Source of the DNA: Acidobacteriota bacterium
GTDB lineage: Bacteria; Acidobacteriota; Blastocatellia; Pyrinomonadales; Pyrinomonadaceae
DNA: 33,943 nt
Assembly: GCA_021323895.1 (NCBI GenBank)
Contig: JAJPKD010000121.1
Location: 1 to 33,943, forward strand
Direction of reading: 5' to 3'
This document shows positions 16,508 to 24,664 of this stretch, one piece after another (position 1 is the stretch's first letter; each line of letters opens with the position of its first letter). The notes below the pieces were generated by a model, which did not search any database, was not told where the DNA came from, and was given only the letters and a program-made list of their open reading frames with translations. The position numbers were made by a program, and so were the translations under genes.

Positions 16508-17257
16508 TCACTCCTTCCAATGAACAGTCGCGAACGAGTTTGGATCGAAAAGCTTTTCCGGCAGCTTCACATTCGCGCGCAGGTCTGAATATTCTTCCGT
16601 CGTGACGACTTTGCCGTCAACCATAAAGATCACTTCGGGCGACATCCAACCGCCGCCGAGCCTCACGTATTTATTGAATTGCGTCTCCTGCGTCTGCGCG
16701 CCATCTTTCCCGACAGGGCGAATCATCCGGACAAAATAGAGATTCTTCTTGTCGATCCAAAACTGCGGCGAGTGTAAATCGCCCTGCTTCGCGCCCACCA
16801 CGTAAGCCGGACGGCCTTGCCACATGTCCTCGCGAAAGATCGAAAGGTCGAATTTCAATCCTTTCAACTTCTCGATCACATCCACTTGCGGCAAGCCATA
16901 AATATCAAACCCGAGCACCATCAGCGGATGAACGTATGGCCGATTCGTATCCACCTTGCCATTCTTGAAGATATAAATCTGATTGTTGGTGAAGAGAATT
17001 CCATTACCGTCTTTGGTGGGCGTGAAATCGATTCGCAGTGAGCCGGGAACATTCAGCGCTTCGAACCACGTCTCGACTTTCTTGTTGCCATCCTTATCGA
17101 TGTTGGTTGTCCGCTGCACAAACGTCGCCGTCTGATACCACGACTTCGCGTACTTCTTCTGCATCGCGGCGACTAGTTGGTCGGTCGAATTGATCTTTGC
17201 CGCGTCAGCCACGGATCCAAGAGCGAGTGCCAGAGCCATCGTTAACAGAAAGCGCAT
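16508..17257 (-). CDS. Second LolA-like lipoprotein-sorting protein
   Basis: A 249-residue exported protein: signal peptide residues 1-19 (ALGSVADA end), then a helix (TDQLVAAMQKKYAKSWYQTATF) and beta strands VQRTTNIDKDGNKKVETWFEAL, GSLRIDFTPTKDGNGILFTNNQIYIFKNGK typical of the LolA-like half-barrel. The C-terminal part (QFWIDKKNLYFVRMIRP) matches the same subtype as the LolA-like protein at 5126, though the two are clearly diverged. The start is supported by AGGAGA upstream. It begins 14 bases after the hutU stop, so it is probably read from the hutU transcript, an odd pairing of catabolic and envelope functions. Confidence 0.72.
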   Translation of the reverse strand: MRFLLTMALALALGSVADAAKINSTDQLVAAMQKKYAKSWYQTATFVQRTTNIDKDGNKKVETWFEALNVPGSLRIDFTPTKDGNGILFTNNQIYIFKNGKVDTNRPYVHPLMVLGFDIYGLPQVDVIEKLKGLKFDLSIFREDMWQGRPAYVVGAKQGDLHSPQFWIDKKNLYFVRMIRPVGKDGAQTQETQFNKYVRLGGGWMSPEVIFMVDGKVVTTEEYSDLRANVKLPEKLFDPNSFATVHWKE

Positions 17258-17271
17258 GTAATCATTTTCTC

Positions 17272-18924
17272 CTATCGCATCATTGGAACCTTAACGCCCT
17301 TATCTCTCGCCTTCTCGATCGCTTCTTCATATCCCGCATCCACATGGCGAGCCACGCCAAGGCCGGGATCGTTTGTCAGCACGCGATTTAAGCGCTTGCT
17401 GGCTTCGTCCGTGCCGTCGGCGACCGAGACCTGACCCGCATGGAGTGAATAGCCGATGCCGACGCCACCGCCGTGATGAAATGAAACCCAACTCGCGCCG
17501 CTAGCCGTGTTGAGAAGCGCGTTAAGAATTGGCCAGTCGGCCACCGCGTCCGATCCATCTTTCATGCCTTCGGTTTCGCGGAACGGCGACGCGCCCGAGC
17601 CGGTGTCGAGGTGATCGCGGCCAATCGCGATCGGCGCTTTGAGATCGCCGCGCCGCACAAGTTCATTGATCGCTTCGCCCATCTCAGCACGCTCCCCGTA
17701 GCCGAGCCAGCAGATACGCGACGGCAGGCCCTGGAATTTCACCCGATCGCGCGACAGTCGCAGCCAGCGATTCAAAGTTTGATCTTCAGGAAATAATTCG
17801 AGGGCGAGGTCATCTGTTTTGCGAATATCTTCCGCTTCGCCTGACAAAGCGACCCAGCGAAACGGACCCTTCCCTTCGCAGAAAAGCGGGCGAATGTATT
17901 CCGGTACGAAACCCGGAATCTCGAACGCGTCCTTCACACCAGAATCGAATGCCATCTTCCGAATGTTGTTGCCATAGTCAAACGCTACGGCGCCGTTTCG
18001 TTTCAGTGCAAGCATTGCTTCGACGTGGCGAGCCATCGATTCCATAGAACGTTCGACGTAGCCCTGTGAATCCATGCGGCGCAGTTCGATCGCGCCCTCC
18101 ACTGACAGGCCAGTAGGCACGTAGCCATTCAGAGGATCGTGCGCGCTCGTCTGATCAGTCACGGCGTCGATCTTCACGCCGCGCTTTGCTATCTCCGGCA
18201 AAAGCTCAGCGCAATTCCCAACCAGGCCAACTGACACCGCGCGCTTTTGTTCGCGCGCGTCTTCGCAAATGTCGAGCGCTTCATCGAGCGTAAACGCGAT
18301 GCGATCGCAGTAACCCGTGCGCACACGCCGCTCGATGCGTTCCGGATCGACCTCGATTCCCAGAAAGACCGCGCCGTTCAGTGTCGCGGCCAGAGGCTGC
18401 GCGCCGCCCACCCCGCCCAGTCCGCCGGATAACAACAACTTGCCGTGCAGGTCACCGCCGAAATGTCTGTCAGCCATTGACGCGAAAGTTTCAAACGTGC
18501 CCTGCACGATGCCCTGCGTGCCGATGTAGATCCAACTGCCCGCGGTCATCTGGCCGTACATCATCAGGCCTTTGCGCTCGAGTTCGTGAAAGTGATCCCA
18601 ATTGGCCCACGCTCCGACCAGATTAGAATTCGCAATCAGCACTCGCGGCGCGTACTCATGTGTGCGGAAGATGCCGACCGGTTTGCCGGATTGCACCAGC
18701 AGCGTTTCATCGTTCTCCAAATCCTGAAGCGAGCGCACGATCGCATCGAACGATTCCCAATTGCGCGCAGCTTTACCAGCGCCGCCGTAAACGATCAATT
18801 CGTCTGGCTTCTCGGCGACCTCGCGGTCCAAATTGTTCATCAGACAGCGCAGCGCGGCTTCCTGATGCCAGCCTTTGCAGTTGAGTTGCGCGCCCCGCGG
18901 CGCGCGAATATTTCGTGATGTCAT
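17272..18924 (-). CDS. hutU: Urocanate hydratase (urocanase)
   Basis: A 550-residue enzyme, normal length, that converts urocanate to 4-imidazolone-5-propionate using tightly bound NAD+, the second step of histidine degradation. Family motifs are clear: [18 protein letters not shown] near the N-terminus, [11 protein letters not shown], the NAD-binding [16 protein letters not shown], the conserved Cys405 in [30 protein letters not shown] and [16 protein letters not shown]. hutH is on the same strand but 4.2 kb upstream, separated by two opposite-strand genes. hutI and the later steps (hutG or hutF/ftcD) are not in the window. It is divergent from the DUF1800 gene with a 99-base shared upstream region. 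Confidence 0.97.
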   Translation of the reverse strand: MTSRNIRAPRGAQLNCKGWHQEAALRCLMNNLDREVAEKPDELIVYGGAGKAARNWESFDAIVRSLQDLENDETLLVQSGKPVGIFRTHEYAPRVLIANSNLVGAWANWDHFHELERKGLMMYGQMTAGSWIYIGTQGIVQGTFETFASMADRHFGGDLHGKLLLSGGLGGVGGAQPLAATLNGAVFLGIEVDPERIERRVRTGYCDRIAFTLDEALDICEDAREQKRAVSVGLVGNCAELLPEIAKRGVKIDAVTDQTSAHDPLNGYVPTGLSVEGAIELRRMDSQGYVERSMESMARHVEAMLALKRNGAVAFDYGNNIRKMAFDSGVKDAFEIPGFVPEYIRPLFCEGKGPFRWVALSGEAEDIRKTDDLALELFPEDQTLNRWLRLSRDRVKFQGLPSRICWLGYGERAEMGEAINELVRRGDLKAPIAIGRDHLDTGSGASPFRETEGMKDGSDAVADWPILNALLNTASGASWVSFHHGGGVGIGYSLHAGQVSVADGTDEASKRLNRVLTNDPGLGVARHVDAGYEEAIEKARDKGVKVPMMR

Positions 18925-19023
18925 CTTTGGCTAGATTAATATCAGAAAAGCGAAGCGTGTAGAAGTATTTGCCGAGAACGAGCGAAGCGTTAGAATGACC
19001 TATCATTCGGAGGTTTCGAAATC

Positions 19024-20880
19024 ATGCCGAGGGGAAATCTTTTCAAACGGAATGCCATGGGACGATCGATGACGTCAGTCGCGACGATGTTGGTGTTGGC
19101 TCTTGGCGTTCAAGTGACAGCGAACTTCAACTCGACGGCGGCACAGCGTTCGACAAAGAAGCAGGCTGCGATGACCGCCGATCAGCGCATCGCGCATGTG
19201 CTCTCGCGTCTCACTTACGGCGCGCGTCCGGGAGATTTTGAAAGAGTAAAGGCGATGGGTGTCGAGGCGTTCATCAATGAACAGCTCGATCCGGATTCGA
19301 TCGATAACTCAGCCATAATCGCCAAGCTGCGCAGATTGCCGACGCTCAACATGGCCACGCCGGTAATCATCGAGCAATACACGCCGCCGAAGCCGGCTGC
19401 GTCTCCGTCGCCAGTTCCGGCCAAGCCTGCCGATGTGATGACCGCGCCCGATCTGAAATCGATGGCGAACAACAGCGAAAAGCAGGAGGCGGGCAAGATG
19501 CCCACGGTCCAGTCCGCGATGCCGAATGAGATGCAGAAGGAAGATGCAGGCAAGATGTCCGCGCTCCAACAAGGAGCTCAGGCTGCGCCGAAGCCCACGC
19601 CGCCGCCAAAGAATCCGCAGATGGTCGTGACGGATCTGCAGCGCGCCAAACTCTTGCGCGCGATCTACAGCGAGCAGCAGCTTTACGAGTTGATGGTCGA
19701 TTTCTGGGAGAACTACTTCAGCATCTTCGCGAACAAAGACGACGATCGTTATCTGTTGACGGCATTCGATCGCGAAACGATTCGACCGTTTGCGATGGGA
19801 CGGTTTCGGGATTTGCTCGGCGCTACCGCGCATTCGCCGGCGATGCTTTTCTATCTCGACAACTGGCGCTCGAGCGTGCCCCGGCCTTATCCGGCAAAGG
19901 GCGAAAAACCTGCTGGGGTTGATGGCGGGTTCAATGAAAACTATGCGCGCGAGTTGATGGAGCTGCACACGCTCGGAGTCGATGGCGGTTACACGCAGAA
20001 AGACGTGCAGGAAGTCGCGCGGTGTTTCAGCGGCTGGACGATTCAGAAACCGAACGAGCAGGGACTGTTTGTCTATCGTCCCGGGTATCACGATGACGGA
20101 GAGAAGATCGTTCTTGGTCACAAGATTCTGGCGGGAGGCGGCTATGCTGACGGCGAGCGCGTGCTCGACATTCTCGCGTCGCATTCTTCGACCGCGAAGT
20201 TTATTGCTACGAAACTCGCGCGCCGCTTCATCAGCGACGATCCGCCTCAATCAGTCATCGATCGCGCTGCGGCGGTGTTCTTGAAGACTGATGGATCGAT
20301 TCGCGAGACGTTGCGCGCGATCGTAACGTCTCCTGAATTTTTCTCGCCGGCTGCTTATCGCGCGAAGACGCGTTCACCGCTTGAGTTCGTGGCCGCTGCA
20401 ATGCGCGCGTTGAATGCTGACACCGATGGCGATCGTCCGGTATTGGATTTCATCAGCCGCATGGGACAGCCGCTGTTTGGTCGCATCACGCCGGATGGCT
20501 ATTCCGATCGAGCCGAGCAATGGCTTTCGAGCGGCGCTATGATCGCGCGACTAAACTTCGCCAGCGCGCTCGCCACAAATCGCATCAAGGGCACGAGCAT
20601 CAAGTGCTCAAACTTACTCAATGGCACCGATGAAGCTAATAAAGAAGCAGTCGCGGCGAAACTCACACAGTTGACTGTGCCCATCGATCTTTCCAACTCC
20701 AGCCGCTCTGTGTTGGACAAGGTGGTGAGCTCAGGTCCGCCCGCAGCTTCATCGCCACCGCCAACAACCGTATCAGCCGCATTCGATCCTAAGTCCGCGC
20801 AGACGCCGGGCGCTCCGGTCGCGTACGTCTCGGAATTGGTGACACTCCTGATCGGCTCACCGGAATTTCAGCACCGATAG
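19024..20880 (+). CDS. DUF1800-family exported protein
   Basis: A 618-residue protein. The N-terminus is charged and then hydrophobic (MTSVATMLVLALGVQVTANF, about residues 16-35), a signal peptide or anchor. DUF1800 begins at about residue 55 (RIAHVLSRLTYGARPGD) and resumes after residue 200 with LMVDFWENYFSIF, DNWRSSVPRPYP, NENYARELMELHTLGVDGGY, EVARCFSGWTI and FIATKLARRFISDDPP. A Pro/Ala/Lys/Met-rich insertion (about residues 120-205) interrupts the domain and contains a near-duplicate EAGKM/DAGKM. Ribosome site GGAGG lies 10 bases before ATG 19024. DUF1800 genes usually neighbour a DUF1501 gene, which is absent; instead a glycoside-hydrolase-like gene starts immediately at the stop. Molecular function of the family is unknown. 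Confidence 0.9.
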   Translation: MPRGNLFKRNAMGRSMTSVATMLVLALGVQVTANFNSTAAQRSTKKQAAMTADQRIAHVLSRLTYGARPGDFERVKAMGVEAFINEQLDPDSIDNSAIIAKLRRLPTLNMATPVIIEQYTPPKPAASPSPVPAKPADVMTAPDLKSMANNSEKQEAGKMPTVQSAMPNEMQKEDAGKMSALQQGAQAAPKPTPPPKNPQMVVTDLQRAKLLRAIYSEQQLYELMVDFWENYFSIFANKDDDRYLLTAFDRETIRPFAMGRFRDLLGATAHSPAMLFYLDNWRSSVPRPYPAKGEKPAGVDGGFNENYARELMELHTLGVDGGYTQKDVQEVARCFSGWTIQKPNEQGLFVYRPGYHDDGEKIVLGHKILAGGGYADGERVLDILASHSSTAKFIATKLARRFISDDPPQSVIDRAAAVFLKTDGSIRETLRAIVTSPEFFSPAAYRAKTRSPLEFVAAAMRALNADTDGDRPVLDFISRMGQPLFGRITPDGYSDRAEQWLSSGAMIARLNFASALATNRIKGTSIKCSNLLNGTDEANKEAVAAKLTQLTVPIDLSNSSRSVLDKVVSSGPPAASSPPPTTVSAAFDPKSAQTPGAPVAYVSELVTLLIGSPEFQHR

Positions 20881-23109
20881 ATGCGCAAGCGTGTCAGAGG
20901 CCTGCGCGTAAGCAAGGGCTCCATCCCCAAGCGAGCCCTCCCTTACGGTCGGGCTTCTGACACCTCGCGTGCGCGCGCACTTCTCGTCCTCATTTGTCTT
21001 AACCTGGTTGCTTACCCTATTGCGACGTGTGGTCAGCGCCGCGCCATCGCGACTATCACGATCGACACTTCGCATCCGACGAATCGTTTCAGGCCCTCAC
21101 AGGCGTTGGGTGCAGCGATCGATGGCCATGAAAAAGGCTTCAACGATCTGCAACTCATGCCCGCCAACATTCAGGCCATGCAGTCCGCTGGATTCAAGTC
21201 GCTGACGTATCGTCTGCGCACGGAATTGGCCGGCGACGTTTGGCATTGGAATCCCGCAGGGACGTGGAGTGAATCGCAATCAAAACAAGGATATTGGACT
21301 TCGGATGCGAAACTGGGCGCGCCGATCGCGTTTTCGTATGGGTACAGTTTGCCGCGGCGCGGCAACACCATCGATCAAGCGACGAACGCAGGTTACTCGC
21401 GCATCGATGACGGCGACACTCAGACGTTTTGGAAAAGTAATCCTTATCTCGATCGGCATTTCACGGGCGAAGACAACGCGCTACATCCGCAATGGATCGT
21501 CATTGATTTTGAAAAGCCGGTCTCGATCAACGCATTGCGTTTGGTGTGGGGCGAGCCATTCGCGACCGCTTATCGCGTTCAGTACGGCAACTTTGATGAT
21601 GTCAGTGACATTGCTTTGAGTCCGCCGGGAACCTGGCAAGACTTTCCGCTCGGGAAGATTCCCGCGGGCGTTGGTCGTCTGCTGTCTAAAGATGGAAAGG
21701 TGCCGTTGAGAATTTCAAATGTCCCTGTCAAGCTTCGGTGGCTTCGCATTCTATTGACGGAGTCCGCAGTTACCAGCGAGGGTTCGTCATCCGATATTCG
21801 CGATCGAGTCGGCTTTGCGCTGCGCGAACTTCATGCCGGTTATCAGGATAAGAAGGGCAACTTTCACGATCGCCTGCGCCACGGAAAATCTCAGAAACAG
21901 CAAACAATCATTTACGTTTCTTCGACTGATCCATGGCATCGCGAATGTGACTTGCACGAAGGCGTGGAGCAAGTTGGTCTGGATCGAATCTACCAAACCG
22001 GGCTGACGAACAATCTGCCGATGCTGCTGCCGACGGGTTTGCTTTACGACACGCCTGAGAACGCAGCGAACGAAATTGGTTACTTGCGCGCGCGTGGCTA
22101 CAAGTTCGATCAGGTTGAGCTCGGTGAGGAGCCAGACGGGCAGTACGTCACTCCGGAAGATTTCGGCGCGCTTTACCTGCAATTCGCCGATGCGATTCAT
22201 CAAGTGGACAAGTCGGTGAAAGTCGGTGGCCCAAGTTTTCAGGAAATCATTTGGGACCGAGAGGTGCCATCAAATCGCGGGAACGGTGCCTGGATGCAGC
22301 GGTTTCTGGATTACTTGAAAAAGCGTGGGAGCTCACAAGACTTCTCGTTCTTCTCGTTTGAGTGGTATCCGTTCGATGACGTTTGCGAAGCGACGGCACC
22401 GCAACTCGCGGAAGCGACAAAGCTGCTGGATGATGCAGTCCAACAGATGCGACGCCGCGGTGTGCCGCAAGACATTCCCTGGATCATTTCCGAATACGGG
22501 TATTCGGCATTCGCGGCGCGCGCCGAGATCGATATCGAAGGCGCGTTGCTGAACGCGGACATTGTTGGAAAGTTTCTGACGCTTGGCGGTGACCAGACAT
22601 TCTTGTTCGGCTACACACCGGCCGAGATGTTGCGCGAAGTGCCGTGCACGACCGGCAACAACATGATGTTTTCGATGGATGACGATGGCAACATCACGCA
22701 CCGGTTCGCGACTTACTTTGGCGCGCGGCTGTTGACGCAGGAATGGGTGAAACCCGGCGATGAGGTTCACGAAATATTTGCGGCGAGTTCGAATGTTCGT
22801 GATGCGGACGGAAACGAGGTTGTCACGGCCTACGCTGTTCGTCGTCCAGATGGATTATGGTCGGTGCTGCTGATCAATAAAGATCCGAAGCGTGAAGTTG
22901 CGGCGGCATTGGTTACGAAGGGTGGGCTTCGCACTTTCCACGCCGGTTACGACGTTTACCAATATTCATCGGACCAGTACGCACTTGGAGGAAGCGCCAC
23001 GAATCCCTACCCGATTAGAGCGAATGAGCCGGCGCACTCGAAGGAAAGCTCTACTTTGATCGTGCTACCACCATATTCGTTGACGGTAGTGCGCGGAAGG
23101 CTAAATTGA
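20881..23109 (+). CDS. Exported clan-A glycoside-hydrolase-like protein with a nested discoidin-like domain
   Basis: A 742-residue protein whose ATG directly follows the DUF1800 stop. Residues 4-28 are encoded by palindromic repeat A copy 2; a hydrophobic signal segment follows (ARALLVLICLNLVAYPIATC, about 32-51). Residues 60-120 look like the first part of a TIM barrel (GAAIDGHEKGFNDLQLMP, SAGFKSLTYRLRTEL). Residues about 145-300 resemble an F5/8C (discoidin, CBM32-like) domain (QWIVIDFEKPVSINALRLVW, WLRILLTES). The barrel resumes at about 305; Glu416/417 in ELGEEPDGQY and Glu538 in IISEYGYSA, 120 residues apart, match the acid/base and nucleophile on strands 4 and 7 of clan GH-A. A C-terminal beta domain follows (SVLLINKDPKREV, LPPYSLTVVRG). 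Substrate unknown; GH39-like is my closest guess. The 3' end overlaps hutH by 9 bases (convergent). Confidence 0.75.
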   Translation: MRKRVRGLRVSKGSIPKRALPYGRASDTSRARALLVLICLNLVAYPIATCGQRRAIATITIDTSHPTNRFRPSQALGAAIDGHEKGFNDLQLMPANIQAMQSAGFKSLTYRLRTELAGDVWHWNPAGTWSESQSKQGYWTSDAKLGAPIAFSYGYSLPRRGNTIDQATNAGYSRIDDGDTQTFWKSNPYLDRHFTGEDNALHPQWIVIDFEKPVSINALRLVWGEPFATAYRVQYGNFDDVSDIALSPPGTWQDFPLGKIPAGVGRLLSKDGKVPLRISNVPVKLRWLRILLTESAVTSEGSSSDIRDRVGFALRELHAGYQDKKGNFHDRLRHGKSQKQQTIIYVSSTDPWHRECDLHEGVEQVGLDRIYQTGLTNNLPMLLPTGLLYDTPENAANEIGYLRARGYKFDQVELGEEPDGQYVTPEDFGALYLQFADAIHQVDKSVKVGGPSFQEIIWDREVPSNRGNGAWMQRFLDYLKKRGSSQDFSFFSFEWYPFDDVCEATAPQLAEATKLLDDAVQQMRRRGVPQDIPWIISEYGYSAFAARAEIDIEGALLNADIVGKFLTLGGDQTFLFGYTPAEMLREVPCTTGNNMMFSMDDDGNITHRFATYFGARLLTQEWVKPGDEVHEIFAASSNVRDADGNEVVTAYAVRRPDGLWSVLLINKDPKREVAAALVTKGGLRTFHAGYDVYQYSSDQYALGGSATNPYPIRANEPAHSKESSTLIVLPPYSLTVVRGRLN
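20891..20963. repeat. Palindromic repeat family A, copy 2 (73 bp), inside a coding start
   Basis: The left arm (20891-20919) begins GTGTCAGAGGCC and the right arm (20935-20963) ends GGGCTTCTGACAC; the loop is 15 bases, the same length as in copy 3 but with a different sequence. The left arm is of the GCGCGTAAGCAAGGGC type and the right of the GCCCTCCCTTACGGTC type, as in copy 3. It starts 11 bases after the DUF1800 stop and encodes residues 4-28 of the next protein. No in-frame ATG, GTG or TTG occurs between it and the signal segment. Confidence 0.85.
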
Positions 23110-24603
23110 ATCAAATTCTCCCCTGCGAATCGCTATCGCGAGTTCACCGATCTCACCGGACATCGCCCGATCGTTCGTTAGTCGCGCGACGTGCCGGCGA
23201 ATCACATCGTGAGCTTGCTTCACTCCGCGTCCCGGTTGCAGCGGCGCGCGATACTCCAAACCTTCCGCTGCGGCGATCAATTCAATCGCCACGATTGTTT
23301 CGGTCAGCTCAACAATCTTGCGCAACTTAATCGCGCCGGTCATGCCCATGGAAACGTGATCTTCCTTGCCGCCGTCGGTGGGCACGTTGTCGATGCTGGA
23401 AGGATGCGCGAACACCCGCGCTTCATTCAACAAAGATGCCGCAACGATTTGCAGCATCATGAATCCGGAGGCCGCGCCCGGATGGGAGGTAAGAAACGGC
23501 GGCAGATCTTCGTTCGCGTCAGGATTCACCAGACGATCGATGCGCCGTTCGGTGATGCTCATCAAATCCGTCAGCGCCATCGCCGCATAGTCGAACGCGA
23601 GCGCGAGCGGCGCGCCGTGAAAGTTCCCGCCGGAAAGAACCTCACCGGTCTCGGCGAACACCAGCGGATTGTCAGTCGCGCTGCCGGATTCAATTTCGAC
23701 TATCTCGCGCGCATGACGCAGCGCGCCGCGCACGGTGCCATGTACTTGCGGAATGCAGCGCAGCGAATACGCATCCTGAACCCGCGGATCATTTTCAAGA
23801 TGCGATTCGCGAATCTGGCTGTCCTGTAAAAGCGTGCGCAGGTGAGCCGCGACTTCGATCTGTCCGTGGTGCGGGCGCGCCTTGTGAATTCGTTCGTCGA
23901 ACGCGACGGGAGTTCCTTTCAACGCTTCCAGGGTCATCGCGCCGGCGACATCGGCAAGCCGCGCCACGCGTTCCGCGCGATATAACGCGAGTCCCCCGAC
24001 GGCACCCATTGCTTGAGTTCCATTCAGAAGGGCGAGCCCTTCCTTGGCTTCGAGTTGCAGCGGCTCGATGCCCGCGCGTTGCAGCGCGTTGGCACTCGGC
24101 ATTCGCTCATTTTCATAAAAGGCTTCGCCTTCGCCGATGATGGTTAGAGCGAGATGCGCGAGCGGCGCGAGATCGCCGCTGGCTCCTACAGATCCTTTTT
24201 CGGGAATGACCGGCGTTACGCCGCGCTCCAGCATCGCGATCAGTTTTTCGATCACGATTGTTCGACAGCCGCTGTAACCCAGCGCCAGGACGTTTGCCCG
24301 CAAGAGCACCATCGCGCGAGCTTCTTCGATCGACAGCGGCAAACCGACACCGCAGGAATGACTGCGCACCAGGTTCAGTTGCAGCGCGCGAAGTTCGGTC
24401 GGCTCAATGCGCACGTCGGACAAGCGGCCAAACCCGGTGTTGACGCCATAAACGGTGCGGCCTTCATCAATTATTTGTTCGACGATGCGCCGCGACTGTT
24501 CGACGCGTTTCTGAGAAGCATTCGATAGAGCGACGTGCTCAACTCCGCGAGCGACGTTGCTGATTTCGGCTAATGACAGTCTTTGGCCGTTGAGTTCAAG
24601 CAT
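23101..24603 (-). CDS. hutH: Histidine ammonia-lyase
   Basis: A 500-residue enzyme that converts L-histidine to trans-urocanate and ammonia, the first step of histidine use. The Ala-Ser-Gly triad (141-143 in GSVGASGDLAPLAH) forms the MIO electrophilic cofactor. Other landmarks are VYGVNTGFGRLSD (51-63), LLNGTQAMGAVG, EIESGSATDNPLVF and the C-terminal LPPFLTSHPGAASGFM region with the QIVAASL helix. Length is typical. Histidine rather than Phe/Tyr specificity is inferred from overall likeness and from hutU in the same region. It converges with, and slightly overlaps, the glycoside-hydrolase-like gene. Confidence 0.96.
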   Translation of the reverse strand: MLELNGQRLSLAEISNVARGVEHVALSNASQKRVEQSRRIVEQIIDEGRTVYGVNTGFGRLSDVRIEPTELRALQLNLVRSHSCGVGLPLSIEEARAMVLLRANVLALGYSGCRTIVIEKLIAMLERGVTPVIPEKGSVGASGDLAPLAHLALTIIGEGEAFYENERMPSANALQRAGIEPLQLEAKEGLALLNGTQAMGAVGGLALYRAERVARLADVAGAMTLEALKGTPVAFDERIHKARPHHGQIEVAAHLRTLLQDSQIRESHLENDPRVQDAYSLRCIPQVHGTVRGALRHAREIVEIESGSATDNPLVFAETGEVLSGGNFHGAPLALAFDYAAMALTDLMSITERRIDRLVNPDANEDLPPFLTSHPGAASGFMMLQIVAASLLNEARVFAHPSSIDNVPTDGGKEDHVSMGMTGAIKLRKIVELTETIVAIELIAAAEGLEYRAPLQPGRGVKQAHDVIRRHVARLTNDRAMSGEIGELAIAIRRGEFDSI

Positions 24604-24664
24604 GGTTGCGAGCTGTAAGCGGTAATCAGTAAGCAGTTGGGCGGGACTGCGTATTGCTCGCGGC

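Noticed and set aside
19309-20250. Minus-strand open frame of 313 codons opposite DUF1800
   Set aside because: Arg/His-rich shadow frame; the plus-strand frame has the DUF1800 motifs.
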